Made by a program: the position numbers and the translations under genes. Of a DNA stretch of 40,446 bases, positions 33,124 to 40,446 are shown in pieces. Position 1 is the first letter of the stretch; the number at the start of each line of letters is the position of its first letter. The stretch comes from Alphaproteobacteria bacterium (lineage in GTDB: Bacteria; Pseudomonadota; Alphaproteobacteria; Caulobacterales; Parvularculaceae): contig JAADIQ010000130.1 in assembly GCA_013151255.1 (NCBI GenBank), positions 1-40,446 of the forward strand, read 5' to 3'. The notes under the pieces are model-generated. The model saw only the letters and a list, made by a program, of their open reading frames with translations. It ran no database searches and was not told the DNA's origin.

Positions 33124-34905
33124 ATGGCGACGGACCCACCATCAGACGCGGCTCCGCAGAGGACAAATCCGACCGCTAATGATCTCATTGGCGCCAAGAC
33201 CGCGTTTCCCGATGTTGGTGATTTGGCGGCGCGCATCCGGTTTGACCCGGACAAAGGCCAGATCTGGCTCGATGATCGGCGCATGGTGCTGCTGCATTGT
33301 GATGCGCTCGCCGCGTTGCGCAGTGAACTGATCGACCAGATCGGGCTCGAACGCACGCGCGCCGCCTTCACGCGCATGGGATATCAGGCCGGCGCGGCTG
33401 ATGCTGAAATTTCAAGCCGAGTAAGAGAAAAGGGAAAGGTCTTCGAGGCCTTCTCTGTCGGCCCACAGCTTCATGGCCTGGAAGGCGTTGTCCTCGTAGA
33501 ACAAGTCCATTGTGATATCGATGTCGAACGAGGCCATTTCTATGCGGAGTATATTTGGCACAACTCGTTTGAGGCTGAGGCGCATATCTCCGGGCAAGGT
33601 TTGGGCGCCGATCCTGTCTGCTGGATGCAGATCGGGTACGCATCAGGGTTCGCCAGCGCATTTCTGGGCCGACCAATCGTCTACCGGGAAACCGCCTGCG
33701 CTGCGATGGGCTTTGATGTGTGTCGTATCGTCGGAAAGCCGGCTGAGGATTGGGATGATGCCTCCCCTGACCTTAAATATTTGCGCCCCGGCCGGTTTGC
33801 CCCGCTTCATGACACGCCTTCTGCAAAGGCAAAGCGCGCCTCAACAAAACCCATGCTTATCGCAGATGGTGAACTCGCTGGCGCATCGGCGCCGTTCAAC
33901 CACGCCTATCACCTGCTGCAAAAGGTTGCGCCGACAGATGCTAGCGTTCTCCTGATTGGGGAAGGCGGCGTCGGTAAGAGTGAATTTGCCAAACTGTTAC
34001 ACCGCCTCAGCGCCCGCAAAGGCTCACAGCTCGTCGCCTTAAATTGCGCTGCAATTGCTGAAGAACAGCTGGAAGCTATTTTGTTCGGCATTGAGAAAGG
34101 CGCCTATCCCGGCATCACCGAAACCAGTATCGGACATGTTGAACGCGCCAATGGCGGCACGTTGTTTCTGGATGAGGTCGACGCTCTGCCGCTGAAGGTC
34201 CAGGCGAGATTATCACGGTTCCTTCACGATGGCGCATTCGAACGGGTTGGCGGGCGCAAACAACGCAACGTCAATCTCAGGGTCGTCGCATCAACCAGCG
34301 CGGACTTGCCAAAAGCGGTCGAGGCCGGGAATTTTCGTGAGGACCTTTATTTTCGGCTAAGTGTTTTTCCGATCAAAATTCCTCCCTTGCGAGACAGACG
34401 CGCGGATCTATCGTTATTGCTAGACCTTTTTCTAAAGCGCTTCTCGGAGCGTTACTTCAAACAGGCGACAGGGTTTACTGAGCGCGCGCTCGCAGCGATT
34501 ATGGCTTATGATTGGCCAGGCAATATTCGCGAATTAGAAAACCGGGTAGAGCGCGGGGTTATTCTTTGTGAGGACGGAGAGGCGATCAGTTTTTCACATT
34601 TGTTCCAACCCGGGGAAGGCCTCGACCTTTCGGTCTTCCGCCTCAACGCGGATGGCGCGCTGGAAGCTTTGTTCGACCAGCAAGCAACGCCTGATGGGGC
34701 ACGTACGCCCGCGCCAGCGGTAGACGCGGTGTCAAAAATCTTAGATCAAGGCGTCGGCCTTTCAGCGGTCACCGATCTCCTGGTGCGCCAAGCGTTGCAA
34801 AGAACCTCCGGAAACCAGTCTGCGGCGGCGCGGTTGTTGGGCATGACGCGCGCTCAGATCCAGTATCGCGTCTCACAAATGAAACGGAACGCTTCGAGCC
34901 AATAG
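33124..34905 (+). CDS. XylR/DmpR-type sigma-54-dependent activator
   Basis: The 593-residue protein has three parts. The N-terminal aromatic-sensing XylR-N domain (about 30-130) is followed by a V4R domain with GCysteines at about 166, 192 and 200 (VCWMQIGYASGF, ETACAAMGFDVCRI). Then comes an AAA+ domain with Walker A GEGGVGKS (279-286) and Walker B GGTLFLDEVD, and a Fis-type helix-turn-helix (SAAARLLGMTRAQIQYRV). The sigma-54-contacting loop, normally GAFTGA, reads GAYPGI (326-331), so contact may differ or use another sigma factor. It likely senses an aromatic effector and controls the receptor-SDR-ALDH unit. Confidence 0.85.
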   Translation: MATDPPSDAAPQRTNPTANDLIGAKTAFPDVGDLAARIRFDPDKGQIWLDDRRMVLLHCDALAALRSELIDQIGLERTRAAFTRMGYQAGAADAEISSRVREKGKVFEAFSVGPQLHGLEGVVLVEQVHCDIDVERGHFYAEYIWHNSFEAEAHISGQGLGADPVCWMQIGYASGFASAFLGRPIVYRETACAAMGFDVCRIVGKPAEDWDDASPDLKYLRPGRFAPLHDTPSAKAKRASTKPMLIADGELAGASAPFNHAYHLLQKVAPTDASVLLIGEGGVGKSEFAKLLHRLSARKGSQLVALNCAAIAEEQLEAILFGIEKGAYPGITETSIGHVERANGGTLFLDEVDALPLKVQARLSRFLHDGAFERVGGRKQRNVNLRVVASTSADLPKAVEAGNFREDLYFRLSVFPIKIPPLRDRRADLSLLLDLFLKRFSERYFKQATGFTERALAAIMAYDWPGNIRELENRVERGVILCEDGEAISFSHLFQPGEGLDLSVFRLNADGALEALFDQQATPDGARTPAPAVDAVSKILDQGVGLSAVTDLLVRQALQRTSGNQSAAARLLGMTRAQIQYRVSQMKRNASSQ

Positions 34906-34977
34906 GCCCACCCTCGCCTTTCAGCGCGTCGCCCAGGGGATATTTTTCATCATTGTATTAACAAACCTCTCCACCAC

Positions 34978-35721
34978 TCACCTATCCAAAAAGGCCATTT
35001 CAGCTTGCGAGTTTAACGGATCGCCTTTGATTTTGCGATTGACAAAATGGTCAATTTCTATCGGCGAGGCGCTGGCGGCGGTTGAAAATCCAGTCGCGGT
35101 CTGGTGCGTTGTTTCGAGAACTGTTAGCAAAATACGCCATTGTCCATCCGTTCGGCAGGCGACGCCCCGAACCGAAGACGTTTGCGCGCGCCATTGAAAT
35201 TCACGACAAAACGCATCGTCAATCGAGCGAAAGCTCAGCACAGGCGTCACTGCACCGCCCTGATAGGCCGTTGTTGTCGCGCTGGGCTGGGCTTGAAGAA
35301 TTGTGTAGAGCGGATCGTTTTCCGGAACCAACCCCGCCAATTGTAATGCATTGGGCGTAACGGTTTGATTGAAAACAGCAGGCCCAAGCACCAGGCCGGC
35401 GAGTAATGCGACACAGGCCGCCAGCGGGACCGCCCATAATGGCGCCGCCGGCCTTGCCCATGGTCTGGCCGTGTGTGAAGCCGCGCCGGCGGTAACTTCT
35501 CCAGATGCATCCTCGCCCAACATCGTCAGAATGCTTTGAGGAAACGGCCTGCCGTCTATTGATGAATAGGCATTCCTGACTGCGTCATTTGCTAAACGCA
35601 GCTCGTCCAGTCGAATTCGCAAAGCATTGTCATCGGCCATAGCGGCCTTTAGCGCCAGATTTTTTTCTTCTGGCAGCTCATCATCCAAAAAGGCAGAAAG
35701 TTCTTCATCCGTATAAAGCAT
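34978..35721 (-). CDS. Membrane-anchored anti-sigma factor
   Basis: The 247-residue protein from ATG 35721 (AGGAAATAGA upstream) has an N-terminal acidic sigma-binding helix (YTDEELSAFLDDELPEE) like other anti-sigma factors. There is one membrane helix at about 95-118 (LWAVPLAACVALLAGLVLG), and the periplasmic part contains two Cys (CREFQW, ACRTDG). The longer frame to 35775 overlaps the sigma gene. It starts one base after the sigma stop, which fits a sigma/anti-sigma pair whose sensor faces the periplasm. Confidence 0.82.
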   Translation of the reverse strand: MLYTDEELSAFLDDELPEEKNLALKAAMADDNALRIRLDELRLANDAVRNAYSSIDGRPFPQSILTMLGEDASGEVTAGAASHTARPWARPAAPLWAVPLAACVALLAGLVLGPAVFNQTVTPNALQLAGLVPENDPLYTILQAQPSATTTAYQGGAVTPVLSFRSIDDAFCREFQWRAQTSSVRGVACRTDGQWRILLTVLETTHQTATGFSTAASASPIEIDHFVNRKIKGDPLNSQAEMAFLDR

Positions 35722-35722
35722 T

Positions 35723-36244
35723 CTATTTCCTGATAGCCACAACGTTAGACGTTGGTTCGTCCAGCAACACCGCAATTGCCCGGCGCGCCCGCGCCAGTCG
35801 GCTCATGACCGTACCAATAGGGGTTTGGAGTATTTCCGCCGCCTGTTTGTAGGAGCACCCATCCAATGCAACGAGCGATAGAACAGCACGCTGGTCATCA
35901 GGCAATTTGCTCATAGCGATATTGACTTCAACAAATGCAAGCTTGCCCATAATCACGCGTTCTCCATCGACTTTTTCTTCCTCGGTAATTTTCCCGCTCG
36001 CGGCAGCTGTAACGCGAACTCTCCGGGCGCGGATTTCGTCAATCCAGATGTTTTTACACACGCGGAAGGACCATTTGATCAACGCTACATCTTCTGGCGT
36101 CCCCCGCGTCAATACGCGCTCTACCGTCGCCTGCAGTAGATCGTCAGCGTCAGCGCGAGCGCCCGTCAGCGCATACGCATATCGGCGCAGCCGCGGCAAA
36201 AGCTCGACAATCTCTCGACGCAGAGCGTCCCTATTCATCGACAT
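35723..36244 (-). CDS. ECF-type RNA polymerase sigma factor
   Basis: The 173-residue protein has region 2 (LPRLRRYAYALTGARADADD, LLQATVERVLTRG, FRVCKNIWIDEIRARR) and region 4 (LPDDQRAVLSLVALDGCSYK, AAEILQTPIGTVMSRLARAR). There is no region 1 or 3, as in ECF factors. AGGAG lies before ATG 36244. Its own upstream promoter GGAATA-N16-CGTC is shared with the divergent protease gene, so it probably autoregulates. Confidence 0.92.
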   Translation of the reverse strand: MSMNRDALRREIVELLPRLRRYAYALTGARADADDLLQATVERVLTRGTPEDVALIKWSFRVCKNIWIDEIRARRVRVTAAASGKITEEEKVDGERVIMGKLAFVEVNIAMSKLPDDQRAVLSLVALDGCSYKQAAEILQTPIGTVMSRLARARRAIAVLLDEPTSNVVAIRK

Positions 36245-36255
36245 TCACTCCTGTT

Positions 36256-36283
36256 GACGGGCGAGGCCTTGTATTTATTCCCC
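36256..36283 (-). promoter_or_regulatory. ECF-type promoter of the sigma/anti-sigma operon
   Basis: On the minus strand GGGGAATA (36283-36276) is followed after 16 bases by CGTCAAC, with CGTC at 36259-36256. The same -10 heptamer and spacing recur on the other strand at 36291-36319. Confidence 0.78.
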
Positions 36284-36290
36284 AAGATCT

Positions 36291-36319
36291 GGAATATTTA
36301 CCGATAGTAAACCGTCAAC
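36291..36319 (+). promoter_or_regulatory. ECF-type promoter of the acidic-repeat protease gene
   Basis: GGAATA (36291-36296), 16 bases, then CGTCAAC (36313-36319). It is back to back with the sigma promoter, the two -35 boxes being 7 bp apart. It leaves a leader of about 95 nt before ATG 36420. Confidence 0.75.
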
Positions 36320-36419
36320 TTCATGAAACTTATATTAGACTCAATGGGTTAATTTTGGTGAGGTATATGCAGTTCAGGCCAACGAACCCCTTATAGAGAA
36401 AATTTGTATCAATACGCAT

Positions 36420-38240
36420 ATGAAAAAACCTGCTCTTATCCTGGTTGCCGCCTCGGCGGTTTTTGTCTTCGTCACCGTGTCGCCGATAGGGCTCGGTGCG
36501 ACAGGTTCTGCTTGGGCTGCGCCAGGCGATGAGGAAGACATTGAGGATCAGATAGAAGATGAGATAGATGATGCGGTCGAGGCTGTCGTTGAGGATGCCG
36601 TTGAAGACCAAGTCGAAGATGAGGTTGAAGACGCGGTTGAGAGCCAGGTTGAAGATACCGTAGAGGATGCTGTTGAGGCTGCCGTAGAAGATGCAGTTGA
36701 AAATGAGGTCGAGGATCAGGTTGAAGGCGCCGTAGAAGACAAGGTCGAGGACGAAGTTGAGGATGCTGTAGAAGCTGCTGTTGAGAACGAAGTCGAAGAC
36801 CAAGTTGAAAATGCCGTAGAAGATGAGGTAGAGGACCAGGTTGAGGCTGAAGTCGAAGATGGCATCGAAGATGACGTCGAGGATGAAGTCGAAGATGAAG
36901 TCGAGGATGACGTCGAGGATGAAGTCGAGGATGAAGTCGAGGATGAGGCTGAGGATAAAGTCGAAGATAAGGCCGAATCCGAAGTTGAAGAGAATCTAGA
37001 AGACGAAGCAGAAGACCATGTGGAAGATGACGCCGAGCAGGAAGATGGGAGCGATGCGGAAGATAAGGCTGCCAAATCCAACGCCGGCAACAAGGCGCCA
37101 AAGGCAAATACCAAAACCAGCCTTAACGCATCTGTCGAAATCATCAGCGACAAGATCTTTCAGGTAGCACAAGACCAAGATGGCAACGAGATCGGCCAAG
37201 GGGAATGGCTGGTTATCGGATCTGCCGATGCGATTGATGTGCTCGACCGCCAGGGCTATGTAACGAAAGCAATTGAGACGCTTGATGGCTTAGGTCTTAT
37301 CCTGGCGCGTCTAGAAGCGCCGGATAATCTCAACATCAAAGAGGCGCAAGCATCGATCCGGTCTATCCTTCCTGACGCAATCGTCGATTTCAACCATGTC
37401 TATCATCCGGGCGGTGAAGTCACAGGAATACTTTCTGCAGACGATGCCTCGCCAAGCGATCTGTTGGATGTTCAAGAGAATTTAAAAGCTTCAAGACGTC
37501 TGATAGGCGTCATCGATACCAACATCGACCTAACCCATCAGACGTTAAAAGGCGCGAAAATTCACGTAAGGAGTTTCATACCCTATCGTAATCACCAACC
37601 TACAGATCATGGAACATCGATAGTCTCAATTTTGGTCGGCGACAGCCGTGGATTTCATGGTTTGTTGCGGAATGCAGAAATCTATGCGGCGTCGGTGTTT
37701 TTTGATACGCCTGCAGGAAGTCAGTCGACCACAACGACAAGCCTTGTTCTTGCACTCAACTGGATGATCGAAAATAATGTTCCCATCGTCAATATGAGCC
37801 TCACGGGCCCCGCAAACGCCGTCCTTAAAAGCGCTATTGATCGGGCCTATGAAAAGGGGCTGGTTATTGTCGCGGCTGTCGGCAATGCCGGCCCGAACGC
37901 GGCGCCTCTTTATCCCGCGGCCTATGACAATGTTGTCGCCGTGACAGCTGTTTCAAACTCTAACCATGTTTATCGCCTGGCTAATCGTGGAGATTATGTA
38001 GATTTTTCCGCACCGGGTGTGAGCATACGTCATGCCGATGATCAAGGCGGATTTTCGGTGTCATCGGGTACATCATACGCAGCGCCATTTGTCGCCGCCG
38101 TACTCTCCGTTTCCGGAAATGAGGCTGGTGCGATCAATGCGGCGCGCCTGGAAGAGCTCGCAACGCATGCGCTAGATCTGGGGCCTGAGGGATATGATCC
38201 GATCTACGGCTACGGATTAATCAGGCCGCTAGATAATTAA
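36420..38240 (+). CDS. Secreted subtilisin-like (S8) protease with long acidic tetrapeptide repeat
   Basis: The 606-residue protein has a signal peptide to about residue 34 (…TGSAWAA). About 180 residues of acidic repeats follow, of the form V-E-D-x (VEDEVEDEVED, with A, Q, K or N variants), then a Lys/Ala/Asn linker. A region like an inhibitor I9-type prodomain lies at about 240-340 (weak). The catalytic domain has the intact triad D366 (GVIDTN), H397 (DHGTSI) and S552 (GTSYAAP) and ends at YGYGLIRPLDN. The acidic repeat lies between the signal and the catalytic domain, where a propeptide would be. Its promoter matches the sigma operon. No family with this architecture is known to me. Confidence 0.85.
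   Translation: MKKPALILVAASAVFVFVTVSPIGLGATGSAWAAPGDEEDIEDQIEDEIDDAVEAVVEDAVEDQVEDEVEDAVESQVEDTVEDAVEAAVEDAVENEVEDQVEGAVEDKVEDEVEDAVEAAVENEVEDQVENAVEDEVEDQVEAEVEDGIEDDVEDEVEDEVEDDVEDEVEDEVEDEAEDKVEDKAESEVEENLEDEAEDHVEDDAEQEDGSDAEDKAAKSNAGNKAPKANTKTSLNASVEIISDKIFQVAQDQDGNEIGQGEWLVIGSADAIDVLDRQGYVTKAIETLDGLGLILARLEAPDNLNIKEAQASIRSILPDAIVDFNHVYHPGGEVTGILSADDASPSDLLDVQENLKASRRLIGVIDTNIDLTHQTLKGAKIHVRSFIPYRNHQPTDHGTSIVSILVGDSRGFHGLLRNAEIYAASVFFDTPAGSQSTTTTSLVLALNWMIENNVPIVNMSLTGPANAVLKSAIDRAYEKGLVIVAAVGNAGPNAAPLYPAAYDNVVAVTAVSNSNHVYRLANRGDYVDFSAPGVSIRHADDQGGFSVSSGTSYAAPFVAAVLSVSGNEAGAINAARLEELATHALDLGPEGYDPIYGYGLIRPLDN
36520..37050 (+). repeat. Acidic-repeat DNA (12-bp GARGTYGARGAY-type units)
   Basis: Tandem units of about 12 bp encode V-E-D-E tetrapeptides. 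Synonymous codons (GAA/GAG, GTC/GTT, GAT/GAC) vary from unit to unit, so the protein is conserved more than the DNA. The opposite strand stays open in other frames, giving spurious frames. Confidence 0.85.
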
Positions 38241-38284
38241 ACTTACCAGAGAATTTCAATACATTGTGTAGTGGGGAAACTGGC

Positions 38285-38304
38285 GCGACGGCGTTCACCG
38301 TCGC
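38285..38304. terminator. Hairpin downstream of the protease gene
   Basis: GCGACGG (38285-38291) pairs with CCGTCGC (38298-38304) across a 6-nt loop, with a further TGG/CCA pair outside a one-base bulge. No T-run follows, so it is a weak terminator or stabilising hairpin. Confidence 0.5.
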
Positions 38305-38457
38305 ACCAGCCGGCTATGATCCGCAACGCTTTGGAGGAGAGGTAAAACGCGCGGACCTGATGCGGTGCTCAAACTAGGCTGAGGTCGAATTCTGCCTAGT
38401 CTGAGCTGACCGCAACACATTGAGACCGTCCGGTTTCTTACGCAACAGTGCGGGTGG

Positions 38458-39405
38458 TTAGAAGCGCGCGCCTAATCTGGCGCTCACGAGGTTTTGGGTA
38501 TAGTCCGCTGAGGGAAGGTTTGAGGAGTAGTCCGAATACTCATACTCAATATTCCCGAAGATAACATCCGTGATGGGGATTTCGACTTCCGCCTGAAAAC
38601 GATGCCGATTATCGTCGCGTATGGCGCCAATCGACGGCGTTATGGACGAATAATTGCGCATCTCATAGCGCCAGCCCAGCTTAAATTTAGCATCCCGGTC
38701 TCCGACAGGAAAACGCTGAGTGAAACGCGCCTTGAAGTGATTTGCCTGAAAATCGAACTGCGGGTCGACGGCGTTCTCGTCTTCATATTTGTAACCTATG
38801 ACAAAAAACCTACGCACTCCGTCGGCAAAGAAATATACGTCCGCGCCGCCGGCATTGACTTTAGAATCGCGGTCAATGCGGTTCTGGAAGTTCTTGTCTG
38901 AATAGGTGTAAGCGCCTCTGACAAACACTTTTTTTGTAAGGAATGCAGAAAAGTATGGCGAAAACTGTTGCAAGGTTAAAAACCCAGTTCCGCCTAAGCG
39001 GGAATAAGCATAGCGATAGGCGCCGCCAGCATCGAATGCGCCGAAATCATGGCTGATATTTGCCGACGCAAAATGTGTTTGTATATCGAAATTGGTGAAT
39101 TGATCATGCAGGCTTTGGGAAAAATTGTATCCGAGGTTAAAATCTGTACCACTGCCCAGCTCGGTTTCGAATTCAATCCCCGCATCCAAAACAGCTGCAA
39201 AATCGTCGGCGCCGGTATTGGCATCGATTGCGGCAACTGAGACGTTGCTGTCATATTCGGCGCCGGCGCTAATTTCGAAACTTAGCGGCGAGTCTTTCCC
39301 GCTATCCGTCTCATCAACTGGGCCAGTTTGCTGAGCGGCGGCGCTCCCAATAGATAAAGCGGCCACATATGCGCTGGTGAGCAGCGCGCTAAAGTTCTTA
39401 TTCAT
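38458..39405 (-). CDS. Outer-membrane beta-barrel protein of the ECF cluster
   Basis: The 315-residue protein from ATG 39405 (GAGG 6 bp upstream; ATG 39417 also possible) has a signal peptide to about residue 25 (…SIGSAAAQQ). Regular amphipathic strands fill the rest (DFNLGYNFSQS, KFKLGWRYEMRNY, NIEYEYSDYSS), and it ends SARLGARF, the terminal Phe of a BamA substrate. No plug or enzyme motif is seen. It lies downstream of the acidic-repeat gene on the same strand, separated by a hairpin, and so is probably partly co-transcribed with it. Confidence 0.8.
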   Translation of the reverse strand: MNKNFSALLTSAYVAALSIGSAAAQQTGPVDETDSGKDSPLSFEISAGAEYDSNVSVAAIDANTGADDFAAVLDAGIEFETELGSGTDFNLGYNFSQSLHDQFTNFDIQTHFASANISHDFGAFDAGGAYRYAYSRLGGTGFLTLQQFSPYFSAFLTKKVFVRGAYTYSDKNFQNRIDRDSKVNAGGADVYFFADGVRRFFVIGYKYEDENAVDPQFDFQANHFKARFTQRFPVGDRDAKFKLGWRYEMRNYSSITPSIGAIRDDNRHRFQAEVEIPITDVIFGNIEYEYSDYSSNLPSADYTQNLVSARLGARF

Positions 39406-39452
39406 TATCGACCTCATTTGTATTCCAGATTAGCCTACTCAGAAAAAGAAAG

Positions 39453-39477
39453 CCGCGACGGTGATTCACCGCCGCGG
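39453..39477 (-). terminator. Terminator-like hairpin between acidic-repeat and barrel genes
   Basis: CCGCGACGGTG (39453-39463) pairs with CACCGCCGCGG (39467-39477) with one mismatch and a 3-nt loop. Reading the minus strand, a T-rich CTTTCTTTTTCT follows. The barrel gene starts 48 bp later, so it may act as an attenuator. Confidence 0.7.
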
Positions 39478-39494
39478 TTTATTAGGTTTATAAT

Positions 39495-40115
39495 TTAGTC
39501 GTCTCCGCCGCTTTCGTCCTCGACTTCGTCTTCAATTTCATCTTCAACTTCATCTTCGACCTCGTCGCGAACTTCGTCTTCAACTTCATCCTGGACTTCG
39601 TCTTCGACCTCGTCCTGGACTTCGTCTTCAACTTCATCCTGGACTTCATCTTTGACTTCACTTCGGACTTCATCGTGAACTTCATCTTCGACTTCGTCTT
39701 CAACTTCATCTTCGACTTCATCGTGGACTTCATCTTCGACTTCGTCGCGGACTTCATCTTCAACTTCGTCGTGGACTTCGTCTTCGACCTCGTCATGAGC
39801 TTCGTCTTCGACTTCATCATCTAGATCATCTTCAAGCGCATCTTCTGCAGCGTCTTTTGCTGCTTCGCGGGCTTCTTCTGCCGCGTCTTTGGCGTCTTCG
39901 CGGGCATCCTCAGCCGTGTCTCTAGCTTCGTGACGAGCATCCTCCGCCGCGTCAGCCGCATCATCGTCGCTGACCAGGTCCACGCTTTGCATCATTACTG
40001 CAATTTGCGTGGCGTAGCTTGTTGCAGGGGCATCTGCTGAGGCTGGACCAAAACCTTGAAAACTCAACGCAGCCGCCAGCGCCACTGTAGATGTACATGT
40101 TTTCCAATTACGCAT
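39495..40115 (-). CDS. Secreted acidic-repeat protein (VED tetrapeptide repeats)
   Basis: The 206-residue protein has a signal peptide to about residue 28 (…FGPASADA). An Ala/Asp/Glu/Arg region (AEDAREDAKDAAEEAREAAK) is followed by about 110 residues of EVEDEV(H/R/Q)DEVED repeats ending SGGDD. The repeat is the same tetrapeptide as in the protease at 36420, but no catalytic domain is attached. GGGAGG stands upstream of ATG 40115. The net charge is extremely negative; binding of divalent metals or basic partners is inference only. The promoter matches the other ECF-type sites. Confidence 0.8.
   Translation of the reverse strand: MRNWKTCTSTVALAAALSFQGFGPASADAPATSYATQIAVMMQSVDLVSDDDAADAAEDARHEARDTAEDAREDAKDAAEEAREAAKDAAEDALEDDLDDEVEDEAHDEVEDEVHDEVEDEVRDEVEDEVHDEVEDEVEDEVEDEVHDEVRSEVKDEVQDEVEDEVQDEVEDEVQDEVEDEVRDEVEDEVEDEIEDEVEDESGGDD
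39510..39840 (-). repeat. Acidic-repeat DNA, opposite orientation to 36520-37050
   Basis: Tandem 12/24-bp units on the minus strand encode EVEDEVxD. The orientation is inverted with respect to the protease repeat 2.5 kb away. Confidence 0.85.
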
Positions 40116-40149
40116 ACTATTACCTCCCTTAGGGTGTGTCTCATGGGGT

Positions 40150-40176
40150 AACGGTTGGGCGCTGATAATATTCCCC
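40150..40176 (-). promoter_or_regulatory. ECF-type promoter of the acidic-repeat gene
   Basis: GGGGAATA (40176-40169), 15 bases, then CGTT (40153-40150), close to the promoters at 36256 and 36291. Confidence 0.65.
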
Positions 40177-40375
40177 GATAAGCAAAAATAAGATAAATTT
40201 GAGCTGATGGCTCTGCGTCACGGCTCAAAAGGCAGTGAGTTATGAAAGCTTCATGAACATGCAGTCATATTTGAGGGTGATGGCGTTCATAATGTTCTGT
40301 TAACTGCCGCCCCTGGTAGGTTCACCAGAAACGTTTCATTGGCAGGCAATGATTCAATGGAAAAGAGTCACTCTT

Positions 40376-40446
40376 CTAAAGCGCCTGCTGAACTAGCGCC
40401 CCAATCAGCGCGTCGATTTGTTCATCCGTATGCAGTGGAGACGGCG
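40376..40446 (-). CDS. C-terminus of an alpha-oxoamine-synthase-type enzyme (ALA synthase?), partial
   Basis: The last 23 codons before the TAG at 40376-40378 read PSPLHTDEQIDALIGALVQQ and then AL. The PLHTDxxIDxLxxAL ending is typical of 5-aminolevulinate synthase and its relatives. Only this tail is in the window, so the identity is tentative. A plus-strand frame from 40357 overlaps it and is not supported by any such pattern. Confidence 0.45.
   Translation of the reverse strand, partial: PSPLHTDEQIDALIGALVQQAL

Noticed and set aside
36330..37199. Long minus-strand frames over the acidic repeat (Ser/Thr-rich, Leu/Phe-rich)
   Set aside because: They are read-outs of the tandem repeat in other frames and have no start signals or family features.
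39488..39820. Lys/Thr/Met-rich minus-strand frame in the second acidic repeat
   Set aside because: Out-of-frame reading of the same tandem repeat; the frame with signal peptide and strong ribosome-binding site is the real gene.
40357..40446. Plus-strand frame starting MEKSHSSKAP at the right edge
   Set aside because: It overlaps the minus-strand C-terminus, which has a recognisable ending; the plus frame has no pattern to support it.

Overview
The window comes from a GC-rich alphaproteobacterium. I infer this from the conserved minus-strand order rpoZ–rel/spoT–pyrE–pdxJ–acpS–lepB–rnc–era–recO, from the smpB–dapA pair, from a RIME-like palindromic repeat beside parC, and from a TonB-dependent receptor next to aromatic-catabolism genes. 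The family is not resolved; a Hyphomonadaceae- or Parvularculaceae-like marine lineage is a guess.

Region 1 (1–18.8 kb) is mostly core genome: parC (partial), a membrane protein/hydrolase pair, recO, era, rnc, lepB, acpS, pdxJ, pyrE, rel, rpoZ, folK, a NYN-domain protein, a family-5 uracil-DNA glycosylase, an ICMT-like methyltransferase, smpB and dapA. Two things interrupt it. A 2.7-kb IS1-family element (3561–6255) sits between recO and the era side, with perfect inverted ends, an exact 8-bp target duplication, three cargo genes and a pair of matched operators. Between rnc and era there is a second era 5' end plus a tandem double-hairpin repeat. A membrane-protein gene at 16452 carries an apparent one-base frameshift.

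Region 2 (18.9–22.9 kb) holds a long soluble lytic transglycosylase, tRNA-Ser(GCT) and a decayed serine-recombinase C-terminus.

Region 3 (22.8–27.0 kb) is a small regulon. Three transcription units carry the same palindrome, GTGGGA-N5-TCCCAC. At two of them it fills the -35/-10 spacer exactly. The genes are a secreted protein with a duplicated 44-residue unit, a DUF6502 protein translationally coupled to a DUF5666 protein, and a beta-barrel protein.

Region 4 (27.0–34.9 kb) has an IS3 remnant, a small Cys-containing secreted protein, and an aromatic-catabolism unit (TonB receptor, coniferyl-alcohol-type SDR, vanillin-type aldehyde dehydrogenase) divergent from a XylR/DmpR-type activator.

Region 5 (34.9–40.2 kb) is the best candidate for an undescribed system. 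An ECF sigma/anti-sigma pair is divergent from a subtilisin-like protease with a very long acidic tetrapeptide repeat. Beyond it are an outer-membrane barrel and a second secreted protein with the same repeat. Three promoters there (sigma operon, protease, acidic protein) share GGAATA-N15/16-CGTY, which points to one ECF regulon. At the right edge the C-terminus of what may be an ALA-synthase-type enzyme runs off the window. All assignments are from reading the sequence; no database search was run.
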